64,000 nucleotides of DNA, from contig JAHLWS010000068.1 of assembly GCA_019057795.1 (NCBI GenBank), positions 1 to 64,000 on the forward strand. The letters run 5' to 3'. The DNA comes from Promethearchaeota archaeon (GTDB taxonomy: Archaea > Asgardarchaeota > Lokiarchaeia > Sigyniarchaeales > SOKP01). The translations under genes were made by a program, and so were the position numbers. Positions 37,179 through 46,683 of the stretch are shown piece after piece; the first letter of the stretch is position 1, and every line of letters starts with the position of its first letter. The notes below the pieces were generated by a model that did not search any database, was not told the origin of the DNA, and saw nothing but the letters and a program-made list of their open reading frames with translations.

Positions 37179-37377
37179 ATTTAAATTTTTATTTATTATT
37201 TTTTTTCGTTTCTTAAATTTAATATCTTTCCTAATTTGTACTCTTTTCATCTTAAGACAATATTTAAGACAATTTTGGCAATAATAGGTTGTATTTGCCA
37301 AACAATAAAAACCAATCTCAATTGTAGCCATACAATCCCTAAATTATAACAACACTCACTAATAAAATTAAATTGGT

Positions 37378-37396
37378 TTTTTTATTTATATACTTT
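37378..37396 (+). promoter_or_regulatory. Second copy of the 19-nt TATA promoter
   Basis: The string TTTTTTATTTATATACTTT is identical to the promoter of the TFB-like gene (16642-16660). It ends 17 bp before an ATG at 37414. Confidence 0.6.
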
Positions 37397-37413
37397 AAGC
37401 TGTTTTGGGTAGT

Positions 37414-37518
37414 ATGGTCCTTGTCGAATTACTTTACATACCATCTAGACTAGACTTTTTTTCCCCTAATGGGTTTTTTCGCCTTTTTTCATATTTCATA
37501 CTCGTTTTTAACAAATAG
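37414..37518 (+). CDS. Possible 34-aa hydrophobic peptide
   Basis: ATG 37414 opens a 34-codon frame (MVLVELLYIPSRLDFF..., ending FILVFNK) placed correctly behind the shared TATA promoter. The peptide is hydrophobic and aromatic. It may be a real small membrane peptide, or the promoter may drive a non-coding RNA. The rest of the 405-bp gap between neighbouring genes shows nothing else. Confidence 0.35.
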   Translation: MVLVELLYIPSRLDFFSPNGFFRLFSYFILVFNK

Positions 37519-37583
37519 GTAGGTAAATCGGCAAGTACTTTTCTTTTTTTTTTCTTTATATTTGAAGGCAATTAACTCTTTAC

Positions 37584-37913
37584 ATGGAAAGTAAAAGCAC
37601 AAGTAGAAATAGAAATTTTGAAAGGAAAATAAGCGAGTTGTTAAAGCAAAACGCGAAAAACCTCCATACTTGCCCGTTGTGCGGAGAGAGGATCGAGATC
37701 GGGATCGAAAAAGGAGTTTTATCTGAGATTTCGAAGGACGGTAATTACCCGTTCCCTCACATTCACCTACACGGAAGCCCTCTTCACGCTATGATCTGCT
37801 ACGTGGACACGCACTTTGTCGTTCGAGGGGTAGGGAGCGTTCGCAGTATCGAGATTTCCCGAGACTCAGACACTTTACAGCAGTTCGTGAAAAAATGGTC
37901 GAACGCGTATTAA
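37584..37913 (+). CDS. Small zinc-finger protein
   Basis: This 109-aa protein has a CPLCGERI zinc knuckle near residue 34 and a His-rich segment (FPHIHLHGSPLHAMICYVD, residues about 60-80) that could complete a zinc site. The C-terminal GVGSVRSIEISRD is strand-like. It has a TATA box (CTTTATATTTG, about 37555) near 20 bp before the ATG. It precedes the SWIM helicase gene, is GC-rich like it, and is probably co-transcribed. The function is unknown. Confidence 0.65.
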   Translation: MESKSTSRNRNFERKISELLKQNAKNLHTCPLCGERIEIGIEKGVLSEISKDGNYPFPHIHLHGSPLHAMICYVDTHFVVRGVGSVRSIEISRDSDTLQQFVKKWSNAY

Positions 37914-38025
37914 TTGGTGATAAAAGATTTCTTTAACTAACTTTACAAGCGCTCCAAAGGATAAGAAAGACCTAAAAGACGAGGAGATCTTTAGGTATAT
38001 ACAGGACGAAAGAATACTTCGAGTT

Positions 38026-40449
38026 TTGTTCGAGCTAAAGATATTTAACTTGCGAGAAATTCAGAAAGAAGCGATTCAGAGAGGGTTATTTTTTCGCAAG
38101 TCCTTTTTAGTGTGTGCTCCCTCTGGAAGCGGTAAGACCTTAATAGGAGAAGTGTGTGCTGTTAACAACGTGTTTCAAAAGTTCGGTAAATCCATATATC
38201 TCGTGCCGTATAAAGCTTTAGCCACCGAGAAATACGTTCACTTTAAAAAAAGCTACAAGCGTTTTGGGGTTAAAACCGAGCTGTCCATCGGCGATTACGA
38301 CGTGGATGACGACAAGTTAGAACAAGCGGACATAGTGGTAACCACGTACGAAAAAATGGATTCAATTCTAAGAAATTTTTACGACAAAGAATGGATTTTC
38401 GATATATCTACCATAATTATAGACGAAATACACATAGTCGGTGAGTCCGATCGTGGCCCTCGTTTAGAATCTCTAATAGTAAGATTGAACGAGTTTTTAC
38501 ACAACCCGCAAATTATAGGGCTTTCGGCAACCATCGCGAACCCCGAATTTTTTAACGATTGGCTCACATCTTTAGGAAACCAAACTACTCTTATCATCTC
38601 GGACGACCGACCTGTGCCTCTCCACTATAGAATTGAAGTGACTCAGAACAAAGATTCTACCCTTAAGAAAATAATTAAGGCCACTCTAAACGATGGCGGT
38701 CAAGCGTTGATTTTTCTAAACAGAAGAAAATCGACTCAAATGACGGCTCAAAACTTAAAAAACTTAGTTAAAGCGCTCATCTCCGAAAAAGAGCTGAAAG
38801 CGTGCAAAAAAATAGGCGACAAACTCAACAAAATTAAAGGAAGGCACAGCGAGTTAAAGAAAGTAGTAAAATGTGGGGTTGCGTTCCATCACGCGGGATT
38901 GCTTCCCAAAGAAAGAAAGTTCGTCGAGGACGCTTATCGGAAACACGCCTTAAAAGTTATCTGCTGTACCACTACATTAAGTGCGGGCATAAACGTCCCT
39001 GCTCGAGTAGTGGTATTAAAAGACTTCAAAAAATACGTCACTTCAGGGCACAACATAAAGAATTTTAAAGGATTTTACGAAAACGGAGACGGATTTTCTT
39101 ACTTTAAAGCGTTTTCCGCTAACGAGGTGTTTCAGATGCTTGGTCGCGCAGGTAGACCCGGTTTAGACGAAGTTGGGTACGGTATCGTGCTAGTAAAGGG
39201 TGTTGAGGAGCGGGATTGGGTAGAAGATCACTACTTTCAAAATTCTTTTCCGTCTAAAACTTATTTACCGAAATACAACGATTTGGTTTCTGGGTTAAAC
39301 AGAATAAACACCTTAAAAGAGCAAGTTCTACTGCGCGTGTACGAAGAGAAGCGCATAACGCTCGAAAAATTAAAAGAATTCTTTCAGAAAACTTACTTTT
39401 GGTACGGCGTAAAAAACAAGATGAAAACACAAGACATTCCCATCGACCAAATCCTAATGATTAAAGAAATCACTCCGAAAAACATTTTAAAGCTTCATTC
39501 CGACCCTCAAAAAGTAAAAAAACTGACTAACAACCACCATCAAATAAAAATTACTAAGCTTAACAGTTCAACGATTTCGGGTTATATCAAGACCGATTTT
39601 GGCGTGTTTCTTTGCGAGTTCGACGTGGACCTCGGTATCAGGTGCTCTTGTGGTTTTGAAAACGGTATATCCGATAACTACGCAAACGACCAGTTTTCCT
39701 TCGAGTTTTGCGACCACATCACCGCCTTTTTGCTTCATCTAATAGAAATACCGGACAAGAACTTCCAAAAATACGTGAACGACATTGTACCAAAATCCGT
39801 TAAGAACCAATACATCCTCAATTATCTCTTCGAGAAAGGATTGATTTTAAAGCGCGAGGATGGTACTATTAAATGCTCGCAGTTTGGTAAGCTTATAATT
39901 CGGCTTTACCTATACCCCGTCTCTGGAGTGTTGATAAGGTACAAGCTGGAAAAAGTCGAAATAGAGACTGTTAAAGACGTCGTAAAAGCAGCTTACGAAG
40001 TTCTGAAAGCAGAAGGGAGAACGAGGAACTACAAGTTGCTCCAACCGGTATTAGAGTGGTGCGACGAGGAACCGTTAGACGATATTTTAGAAAGACACAA
40101 AATTATGGCGGGCGACCTTTACAGTACCAGAGACAACCTCGAGAGGATTATTACTTTTATAGGAATTATTGCTATGCACTTGGCTGAGTCCGACTTCGAC
40201 TTGCAAGACAAGTTGATAAACATAACCGAGATGGCGGAAACGCTAAGAATTAGGATGCATTACGGAATAAGAGAGGAATTGTTCGACTTAGTGCTAAGGT
40301 TAGACAACGTGGCGAGGGTTCGAGCGCGGATGTTGTATAACGCGGGTTATCACACGGTAGCGCAGGTCAGGAAAGAAAACCCCTACGTATTAAATCGAAA
40401 AACCGGGTTAGGGATTAACCTGTGTAAAAAAATAATTGGAAAAAATTGA
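38026..40449 (+). CDS. Ski2/Hel308-like SF2 helicase with SWIM zinc finger
   Basis: This protein of at least 807 aa shows Walker A (CAPSGSGKT), a DEIH box (IIIDEIHIVGESDRG), motif III (GLSATIANP), motif V (TTTLSAGINVPAR) and motif VI (QMLGRAGRPG), all of Ski2/Hel308 type. Unusually, a SWIM zinc finger (RCSCG ... FEFCDHITAF) is inserted near residues 540-570, followed by a winged-helix/ratchet-like region and a C-terminal HhH-like end. The TTG at 38026 is a poor start. The frame is open for 33 more codons to an ATT at 37927 preceded by GGTGA, and the added residues (DLKDEEIFRYIQDERILRVL) look genuinely helicase-like. Probably a DNA helicase of the foreign element. Confidence 0.85.
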   Translation: MFELKIFNLREIQKEAIQRGLFFRKSFLVCAPSGSGKTLIGEVCAVNNVFQKFGKSIYLVPYKALATEKYVHFKKSYKRFGVKTELSIGDYDVDDDKLEQADIVVTTYEKMDSILRNFYDKEWIFDISTIIIDEIHIVGESDRGPRLESLIVRLNEFLHNPQIIGLSATIANPEFFNDWLTSLGNQTTLIISDDRPVPLHYRIEVTQNKDSTLKKIIKATLNDGGQALIFLNRRKSTQMTAQNLKNLVKALISEKELKACKKIGDKLNKIKGRHSELKKVVKCGVAFHHAGLLPKERKFVEDAYRKHALKVICCTTTLSAGINVPARVVVLKDFKKYVTSGHNIKNFKGFYENGDGFSYFKAFSANEVFQMLGRAGRPGLDEVGYGIVLVKGVEERDWVEDHYFQNSFPSKTYLPKYNDLVSGLNRINTLKEQVLLRVYEEKRITLEKLKEFFQKTYFWYGVKNKMKTQDIPIDQILMIKEITPKNILKLHSDPQKVKKLTNNHHQIKITKLNSSTISGYIKTDFGVFLCEFDVDLGIRCSCGFENGISDNYANDQFSFEFCDHITAFLLHLIEIPDKNFQKYVNDIVPKSVKNQYILNYLFEKGLILKREDGTIKCSQFGKLIIRLYLYPVSGVLIRYKLEKVEIETVKDVVKAAYEVLKAEGRTRNYKLLQPVLEWCDEEPLDDILERHKIMAGDLYSTRDNLERIITFIGIIAMHLAESDFDLQDKLINITEMAETLRIRMHYGIREELFDLVLRLDNVARVRARMLYNAGYHTVAQVRKENPYVLNRKTGLGINLCKKIIGKN

Positions 40450-40470
40450 AATTAGAATAGATTTCAAGCT

Positions 40471-40496
40471 CAACTACCATCGAAACAATAGCTTAA
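40471..40496 (+). repeat. Long-range imperfect direct repeat, copy B
   Basis: 26 bp, matching 17867-17892 at 22 positions. In frame it reads LNYHRNNSL before a stop, so it looks like the tail of a deleted relative of the small protein at 17.7 kb. Confidence 0.6.
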
Positions 40497-40634
40497 TCTT
40501 AGGGAAGAAATAAGTTAAGTTTATTAATTAAAACGATTCTTTATAGCCTTGGTTTCTATTTTTTGACCTTTTTCCTTTTCAATTGCTCAGGGTTATTTAT
40601 TATTCATAATTTTTTTGCTTCTAAATTTAAAACT

Positions 40635-42317
40635 TTAGCTAAAATCAAATTCAAAATAGGGAGGAAAAACAAATAATCTAATTTTGATTAAGTTGCTACC
40701 TGATGTTTTAGAATAACCGCTAAGCATTCCTTGGATTTTTAACATTAAATTAGTATCAATTTCTGATTTCAATACAATTGGTGAATGAGATTCAACAATT
40801 TTATCTATTGACGAATGTTCAATTTTGTCGGATGAGAAAGATTGATTATAATCATATACAATATCCAAATTAATCCTTTGTGTTATTTTAAATTCTTCAT
40901 TACTAATTTCCATATCAATTGATTTATCGTACACATTCTTTATAGAGCTATGTTTTTGGTTCAGTTCCTCGATAATAGGGAATAATTCGCTATGTTTTTC
41001 GTAATTATTTTTTTGGAATTTATTTATTTCTTCAAATGATGCAGTCATAGCGATGTCCTTGAAAGGGTAATTAACTTTTAAGGTTTGGAAACATTTATTG
41101 CGCTTATAAAACTTAACTTTATCAGATTTAATGATGCTAAATAATATTCTTTCTATCAGAAGGCAAAAACAATTCATATCTTCGTGAAATTTTTTATCAT
41201 TTGGATCAGGAAGGATGCCATTATGAAAGAAATTATTTCTATGTTCATAGAATTTATCAATAATATTGTAAATATCTTTTAAATTTGATCTTGATATCTC
41301 CAGATCCTTATGATTTGGTAATAATGCCTTATCGGCAAACAACTTAACCTTCTTCCTTATTGATATATGGTTATTTAATTTGTCTTTAACTTGGTCAACA
41401 AAATCGTCTTTAAGATCTTCTATACAAACTAATTCGCTTCTAGGTATTTTTTGTACAAATGATTTTAGGTTTTTTTTTAATTCTCCTAATTGCTTTCTAG
41501 TAAATAATTTCAAATTATAATTATGTATCTGCTTGAAATATAAAGTAGATAAAACTTCAAGGCAAATCCAATAATCAGATATTTTGCGAATTATCTGCGT
41601 TGCAGTCTTACCTTCTTTATATAAAAACCAGCATAAGAAGAAATTATAATAGAAATCATTGATATTGCGTATATCTTTCACATTATTAAAAGATTCATTT
41701 AGAAATGATTGTAAATTTCCTGTATGAATACGTTTTCCAAAAATAAACGGATCTGTGGTTTTAAGTTCTCTCTTTATTATATAATCATAGATTCTTACAA
41801 CTCGATATTCATTCTCAACCAGTTCCAAAATATTGACAGTTTCGAGCTTTAAATGATTTGTAAATATTAATCCAATTAGAGAGATAAAAAAATCGTAAAT
41901 CTTAGGAATTATGTCTGAGACGTTATTGATATCAGAGTTAAATTGAATATCTTTTTTTAATTGAACATAGATTTCAGATTTATTATTCCATTCACAGGTT
42001 ATATCTGGGATGTTGGTATTATCTTTACATAGTTCTAAAAGTTCGTCTAATTTTTGTTTATAATCTGATGGAATTATGAATAAAAGGTCTGTTTCTATAA
42101 TATACGATATGTCTAAACCAGAATATTTGAGACACATAAAGTATTTCTTATTTCCTTTTGTCATACTCATCCCTACTCTAACGCGAGTAGTTTCCCTTTT
42201 CGTTATTTTTGTCTTTGTTTTTACTTTTACTTTTTGGGCTTTACAATTTTCATTAAAAGAAACAAAGTGTAAAGATCCAAAAATTCTATCGCTCCTGGCA
42301 TAATCACCACAAATCAA
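40635..42317 (-). CDS. HEPN-motif protein (ApeA-like candidate)
   Basis: This 560-aa AT-rich gene encodes a helical protein with a HEPN RNase signature near residue 359: EHRNNFFHNG, i.e. R-N-x3-H. An upstream YWICLEVLSTLYF segment resembles the helix before HEPN motifs in ApeA-like proteins. Multi-domain HEPN proteins of this size are often antiviral or toxin ribonucleases. The N-terminal 200 residues are unrecognised. The frame starts with TTG at 42317 behind an AGGT; a later Met is possible. Its composition is unlike the GC-richer genes on both sides, so it looks like a separate insertion. Confidence 0.6.
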   Translation of the reverse strand: MICGDYARSDRIFGSLHFVSFNENCKAQKVKVKTKTKITKRETTRVRVGMSMTKGNKKYFMCLKYSGLDISYIIETDLLFIIPSDYKQKLDELLELCKDNTNIPDITCEWNNKSEIYVQLKKDIQFNSDINNVSDIIPKIYDFFISLIGLIFTNHLKLETVNILELVENEYRVVRIYDYIIKRELKTTDPFIFGKRIHTGNLQSFLNESFNNVKDIRNINDFYYNFFLCWFLYKEGKTATQIIRKISDYWICLEVLSTLYFKQIHNYNLKLFTRKQLGELKKNLKSFVQKIPRSELVCIEDLKDDFVDQVKDKLNNHISIRKKVKLFADKALLPNHKDLEISRSNLKDIYNIIDKFYEHRNNFFHNGILPDPNDKKFHEDMNCFCLLIERILFSIIKSDKVKFYKRNKCFQTLKVNYPFKDIAMTASFEEINKFQKNNYEKHSELFPIIEELNQKHSSIKNVYDKSIDMEISNEEFKITQRINLDIVYDYNQSFSSDKIEHSSIDKIVESHSPIVLKSEIDTNLMLKIQGMLSGYSKTSGSNLIKIRLFVFPPYFEFDFS

Positions 42318-42473
42318 TTTACCTATTTAAATCATTGTTCGGGATTAGTAATAATTGTTTATTTTTGGTATTTTTTTTTATTTTTTAATAATTTTATAAG
42401 TTTTGAATCTTCCAGCAACCTAAAACTATTAAAATTTTTCCTTTTTAAATTCTTAATCTAAGATCTTTCTATA

Positions 42474-42758
42474 ATGGACTCTAAGACTAAAGACGATCCG
42501 TCTGATCCGTTTGACCTGAACTTCAAAAGAAAAGTTAGGATAAAGGATTTTTTAGTCTTCAAAGAATCGAAGGACGACCAAGATAACTACGTAATCAAAC
42601 GATTCGAAAAAACAAAAGAGCAGAACCTTGAAGTTTTACAATTCATCCAGAAAATGATTAGGAGCAATCCGGACATGAACTCGAGTCAAGTAAAAATTTA
42701 TTTAAAGCACCAACGTTTCTTTATAAAACTATATTTGAAAGAAATCAACAAAGAATAA
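42474..42758 (+). CDS. Small hypothetical protein (foreign-composition)
   Basis: This 94-aa charged protein (MDSKTKDDPSDPFDLNFKRK...) has a helical C-terminal half (NLEVLQFIQKMIRSNPDMNS). No family recognised. A T/A-rich TATA-like sequence (CTTTTTAAATTCTT) ends about 20 bp before the ATG. It lies 81 bp before the next rightward gene and shares its GC-richer codon use. Confidence 0.55.
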   Translation: MDSKTKDDPSDPFDLNFKRKVRIKDFLVFKESKDDQDNYVIKRFEKTKEQNLEVLQFIQKMIRSNPDMNSSQVKIYLKHQRFFIKLYLKEINKE

Positions 42759-42839
42759 TAATGATATATAATTTTTTTTTAAATACATGTGCGATTTTTT
42801 GGTAGTAAAAAAACATAAATCGTAAAAAAGCAGATTAAA

Positions 42840-43871
42840 ATGAGTTCACAAGCAGAAAAGAAAGAAAATCGCGAACCGCTCATAGTAGAGGTTTTGGAGT
42901 ACGACAACCTAGAAATTATTATTTCGAAAATAGTAGTCCCTTTTTCTAATTTTGAGAAAACCTCAAACGCTCCCGACTTATATTCTGGTAGCGAAAAAAT
43001 ACCTTTCCAAGCGCGCGACCCGCTATATAAAAGTGCGATGAGTCTTTCGATTTTCCAGAAACAAAAAGAAAACCTCAACGATAGTTTCAAAAGGGAATTT
43101 GCCGAGCTTAAAAAGGTAAAAGCCAAAAAGCTCGATCAGAACATCGCCACGCCAGAGTTTGACCGAAAAAGGTTTACCGTTCTATTATCGTTACAACTTA
43201 GAATCTTTTCCGAGGATTTTAACAATCTAATACCCAACTCTGAGAATTTTACAACCGATTTAGAAGGAAAGTGGCTCGATTTATTAGAAGTTTTTAAGGA
43301 CTTTTGCAACCGCGTTTTCAACGGTAGAGGGTACTTAAAAGCAGAAAAGAGCTTCCGAAACCTGCAAAGTGAGATCGCTTCTGATTACGCTTATAGTACG
43401 GATAGACTCGAACAAGCTCGTAAAAGAATAGTTCAACACAACCAATTGGTAGAGGAACTATTTAACGGAAAGGAAGACGAAATGAAAGTCAATTTCGACC
43501 AAATACAAAGAGGAACGCACTTATATTTTGTTACTTCAAAGGGTAAAAGCAGTTTCAATTTTAGACAAAGTTCGGATTATTTCAACATTGGAAGAAGTAA
43601 AAGAGGGGAAAAGTGGGAAGATGTAGACCTCTCCTCAGTAGACAGTTTTCGAACCTACGACCTTTCTGAGACTCAAGAAGTTCCAGAAAACCCCATCTAC
43701 AGAGTTAAAGAGGTTAAACCTAACGAGATCGTGCTTATCGACACGGACACGAAAGAGACCGTAAAAATCTTAGCGAACAGAAAGTACTCCCCTCAGGTTA
43801 TTTACTTTCACCACCAATACAAGCCACAAGTTAAAACTTACAAGAAAACCGACCTAAAAGAGTTTTTTTAA
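42840..43871 (+). CDS. Hypothetical helical protein (foreign-composition)
   Basis: This 343-aa protein has a strand-rich N-terminus (PLIVEVLEYDNLEIIISKIV), a long helical centre (residues about 75-215, Lys/Glu/Phe-rich) and a small beta-rich C-terminal domain (NPIYRVKEVKPNEIVLIDTD). I do not recognise it. GC-richer codon use groups it with the 26-35 kb operon and the 38 kb helicase. Confidence 0.6.
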   Translation: MSSQAEKKENREPLIVEVLEYDNLEIIISKIVVPFSNFEKTSNAPDLYSGSEKIPFQARDPLYKSAMSLSIFQKQKENLNDSFKREFAELKKVKAKKLDQNIATPEFDRKRFTVLLSLQLRIFSEDFNNLIPNSENFTTDLEGKWLDLLEVFKDFCNRVFNGRGYLKAEKSFRNLQSEIASDYAYSTDRLEQARKRIVQHNQLVEELFNGKEDEMKVNFDQIQRGTHLYFVTSKGKSSFNFRQSSDYFNIGRSKRGEKWEDVDLSSVDSFRTYDLSETQEVPENPIYRVKEVKPNEIVLIDTDTKETVKILANRKYSPQVIYFHHQYKPQVKTYKKTDLKEFF

Positions 43872-44030
43872 CCTTTTTTAACAAAAGTTTACAGTTTTCT
43901 TATCCTCACCGTATTTAAACAAAAAAAAGAGATAGGGTATAATTAGTTTGCTAATTATATAAAAGTTGAAATCACTTGTTTCTTTTAATAATAAATAAAT
44001 CTTATTATTTGATTCGTATAATTTATTATT

Positions 44031-46628
44031 ATGTTAATTTGCATAAGTAACTTAATTGAAACTGAAAGAGATTCAGAAGAGATTTCGCTGCTTCCAAGCC
44101 CTCTCTATTATAAGCTAATTAATTCTCAACTTTTACAATTCAGCGGAAAATCTTTAATTTTAACTGATATACCTAAAGAAAATTGGTTTGTTTTAGATCA
44201 GTTTATAGATCATTTTCAGCATTATGAAAAAGAATTTGAATTAGATATACAGTACGACATGAATCATTTGAATACAGCAGAGAACGATAAAGTGATTTCG
44301 AGTTTGTGTAAAAATTATTTCCCACAACTAGATTTAAATAGTATTAAAACAAACCAAAACGCAATCGAACAAGGATACTTTCTTTTTTCTAAAAATTCGA
44401 CAGTACATTTAAAAGCAGATTCTCTTCAAGGATTTTTCTATGGGATTCAAACTTTAATTCAACTGATGAATTCGACTTCGACTAAGAAATTGATAAGTCA
44501 AGTAGCCATTATTGATTACCCCCTATTAACAATTAGAGGAGTGTCGGATGATATTTCGAGAGGTCAAGCAGCAACGGTAGAAAATCTCAAGAAGTTTATC
44601 AAAGTACTGAGTCATTTCAAAATAAACCATTATTATTTAGTTTATATGCAGGATATGTTTAAATTTGAAAAATATCCTGATATTGGCAAAGGCAGAGGAG
44701 CTTATTCTAAAGCAGAAATAAAAGATTTATTCGCTTATGCGAAAAAACATTTTGTAGAATTAATACCTATTTTTCAAACGATTGGTCACTGGGACAACAT
44801 TCTTCACAATGAAAAATATTGGCAATATGGGGAATTTCCAGGCTCAAATAGTTTGAACATCGCAAACGACAAAATCTATGAGATATTAGATTGTATGATA
44901 AGGGATTTAAGTGAAGTGTTCAAATCGGAATACTTCCATATAGGCGCAGATGAAAGTTGGGATGTAGGGAAAGGAGCTTCAAAAGAATATGTAGACAAGA
45001 GAGGAATTGGTAATGCGTACTTAAAACATTACAAAAAGATTTACGAAATCGTTAAAAGTCATGGATATAAAAAAATCATTATATACCATGATATCCTCTA
45101 CAAATATCGAGAAGTTTTAGAAGGTTTACCCAAGGATACGATTGTAATGTATTGGAAATATAATACCAAAGAAAACCATCCAATTTTAAAAAAAATAAAA
45201 GAATTTAAATTTCCCATAATTGTTAGCCCTTCTATTAAAGATTACAATCGATTGTTTCCATCGTTCACCCGCTCTGAAAAAAACATATCAAACCTAATTA
45301 AAAACGGTTATGAAAACGGAGCTATAGGAGAAATAAGTTCGAGTTGGGGAGATTATAGAAACAAAGAAATCAGAGAAAATAGAATTTACGGATTTATTTA
45401 CTCTTCTCAAGTAGGCTGGAATCCAATAAAGGATGTAAATCCAATTAAATTTTGGAAAAGTCTTTTACTTCATTTTTATGGAATTAACGATCTTAGGTTA
45501 TTTAAAATTATAAGAGCCTTAAGAGCTGTTGAAGATAAAAAGCGTTTACATACAAGACCTACTTTTTATTATAATCACTTTTTCAGCCACCCATATAACA
45601 AAAAAAGTTCGTTATATAGAAAAAATCTAAAGACTTCTAAATTTGATTCTTTAATCAAAAATATGGATGAAATCATTGTCATATGTAAGGATTTAGAGAA
45701 AACTGTGCCAAAGAACAAGGAAAACATTAGAGTCCTAGCCTTCATTGCGAAGCATATTAAATTTTACTGCAATAAGAGAATTAACTCTAAAAAATTAGTT
45801 GATTTTCGGCCTAAAAGGGTAAAAGACGAATATTTATTACTCGTAATAAAAGAAATCGAGGCTTTAAAAAGGGAGTTAAACGAACTCCTAAAGGAATACG
45901 AAATCTTGTGGTTGAGCGTTGCAAAAGAAGATGGTTTTGAATCAATAAAGAGGAAATATTTGTGGTTACTGAAATTTTACGATGAAAAAGTCGAAGAAAC
46001 TCAAAACAGAAGCAAATGGCGGGACCCAAATATTCCTAGTGAATTAATTTACCTAGATGCTAAGAAAAAGCACCAAATTCACACTACTTACTTTAAAAAA
46101 ACGATTGAAATCGACGAAGAAATTGAAAGTGCTTACTTACAAGTAATTGGAGGGACTTTTGCAAAAATCAGCCTAAATAAGAATCATATCGGCCATGTAA
46201 TAACTAAACATTCGTTAAATTATGTAGTTTTAGAAAATAATATTCAAATATTTGATATTAAAAAGTATCTAAAACATGGTGAAAATCAAATCATTATCGA
46301 AAATAAGGATTATAGCGGAGGAATTGGACCAATTAACATATATGGCGAAATTAAACTAAAATCAGGTCAGACAAGTCTAATTAAATCTGATAAGACATGG
46401 TTAGGGGCAAGAAATCACGATGGTCCATGGAAAATTGTTAAAAGTTTTGGTAGCCCTCCTAAAGTTACTGGAGGATTATGTTATCCCGATTTTGAGCACA
46501 ATATTCATTCATTAGAAGGCGATATGATGACTGTTTTTAACGCTTTAATTGGTCGGATTCCAAGAAAGTTATATTGGGTTTTAAAAATAGTTATAAAGCT
46601 ATTTCACCGTTACGACATTCTAGAATGA
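44031..46628 (+). CDS. GH20-family beta-N-acetylhexosaminidase-like protein
   Basis: This 865-aa protein has an N-terminal GH20b-like domain (residues about 80-165, ending [16 protein letters not shown]) and a TIM barrel beginning [12 protein letters not shown]. The catalytic Asp-Glu pair lies in [13 protein letters not shown] near residue 305. A helical region and a C-terminal beta domain follow. No signal peptide is evident, so it may act in the cytoplasm. The family removes terminal GlcNAc or GalNAc from glycans by substrate-assisted catalysis. It is convergent with an acetyltransferase that acts on the same sugar class in other organisms. Confidence 0.82.
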   Translation: MLICISNLIETERDSEEISLLPSPLYYKLINSQLLQFSGKSLILTDIPKENWFVLDQFIDHFQHYEKEFELDIQYDMNHLNTAENDKVISSLCKNYFPQLDLNSIKTNQNAIEQGYFLFSKNSTVHLKADSLQGFFYGIQTLIQLMNSTSTKKLISQVAIIDYPLLTIRGVSDDISRGQAATVENLKKFIKVLSHFKINHYYLVYMQDMFKFEKYPDIGKGRGAYSKAEIKDLFAYAKKHFVELIPIFQTIGHWDNILHNEKYWQYGEFPGSNSLNIANDKIYEILDCMIRDLSEVFKSEYFHIGADESWDVGKGASKEYVDKRGIGNAYLKHYKKIYEIVKSHGYKKIIIYHDILYKYREVLEGLPKDTIVMYWKYNTKENHPILKKIKEFKFPIIVSPSIKDYNRLFPSFTRSEKNISNLIKNGYENGAIGEISSSWGDYRNKEIRENRIYGFIYSSQVGWNPIKDVNPIKFWKSLLLHFYGINDLRLFKIIRALRAVEDKKRLHTRPTFYYNHFFSHPYNKKSSLYRKNLKTSKFDSLIKNMDEIIVICKDLEKTVPKNKENIRVLAFIAKHIKFYCNKRINSKKLVDFRPKRVKDEYLLLVIKEIEALKRELNELLKEYEILWLSVAKEDGFESIKRKYLWLLKFYDEKVEETQNRSKWRDPNIPSELIYLDAKKKHQIHTTYFKKTIEIDEEIESAYLQVIGGTFAKISLNKNHIGHVITKHSLNYVVLENNIQIFDIKKYLKHGENQIIIENKDYSGGIGPINIYGEIKLKSGQTSLIKSDKTWLGARNHDGPWKIVKSFGSPPKVTGGLCYPDFEHNIHSLEGDMMTVFNALIGRIPRKLYWVLKIVIKLFHRYDILE

Positions 46629-46683
46629 ATATTAAGATGATAAAATTAAAAAAAAAAAAAAAAATAAATAAGTTGCTCAATTA

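Noticed and set aside
46645..46670. A-rich run between the GH20 gene and the acyltransferase as a special element
   Set aside because: It is most simply a bidirectional A/T-rich terminator between convergent genes.
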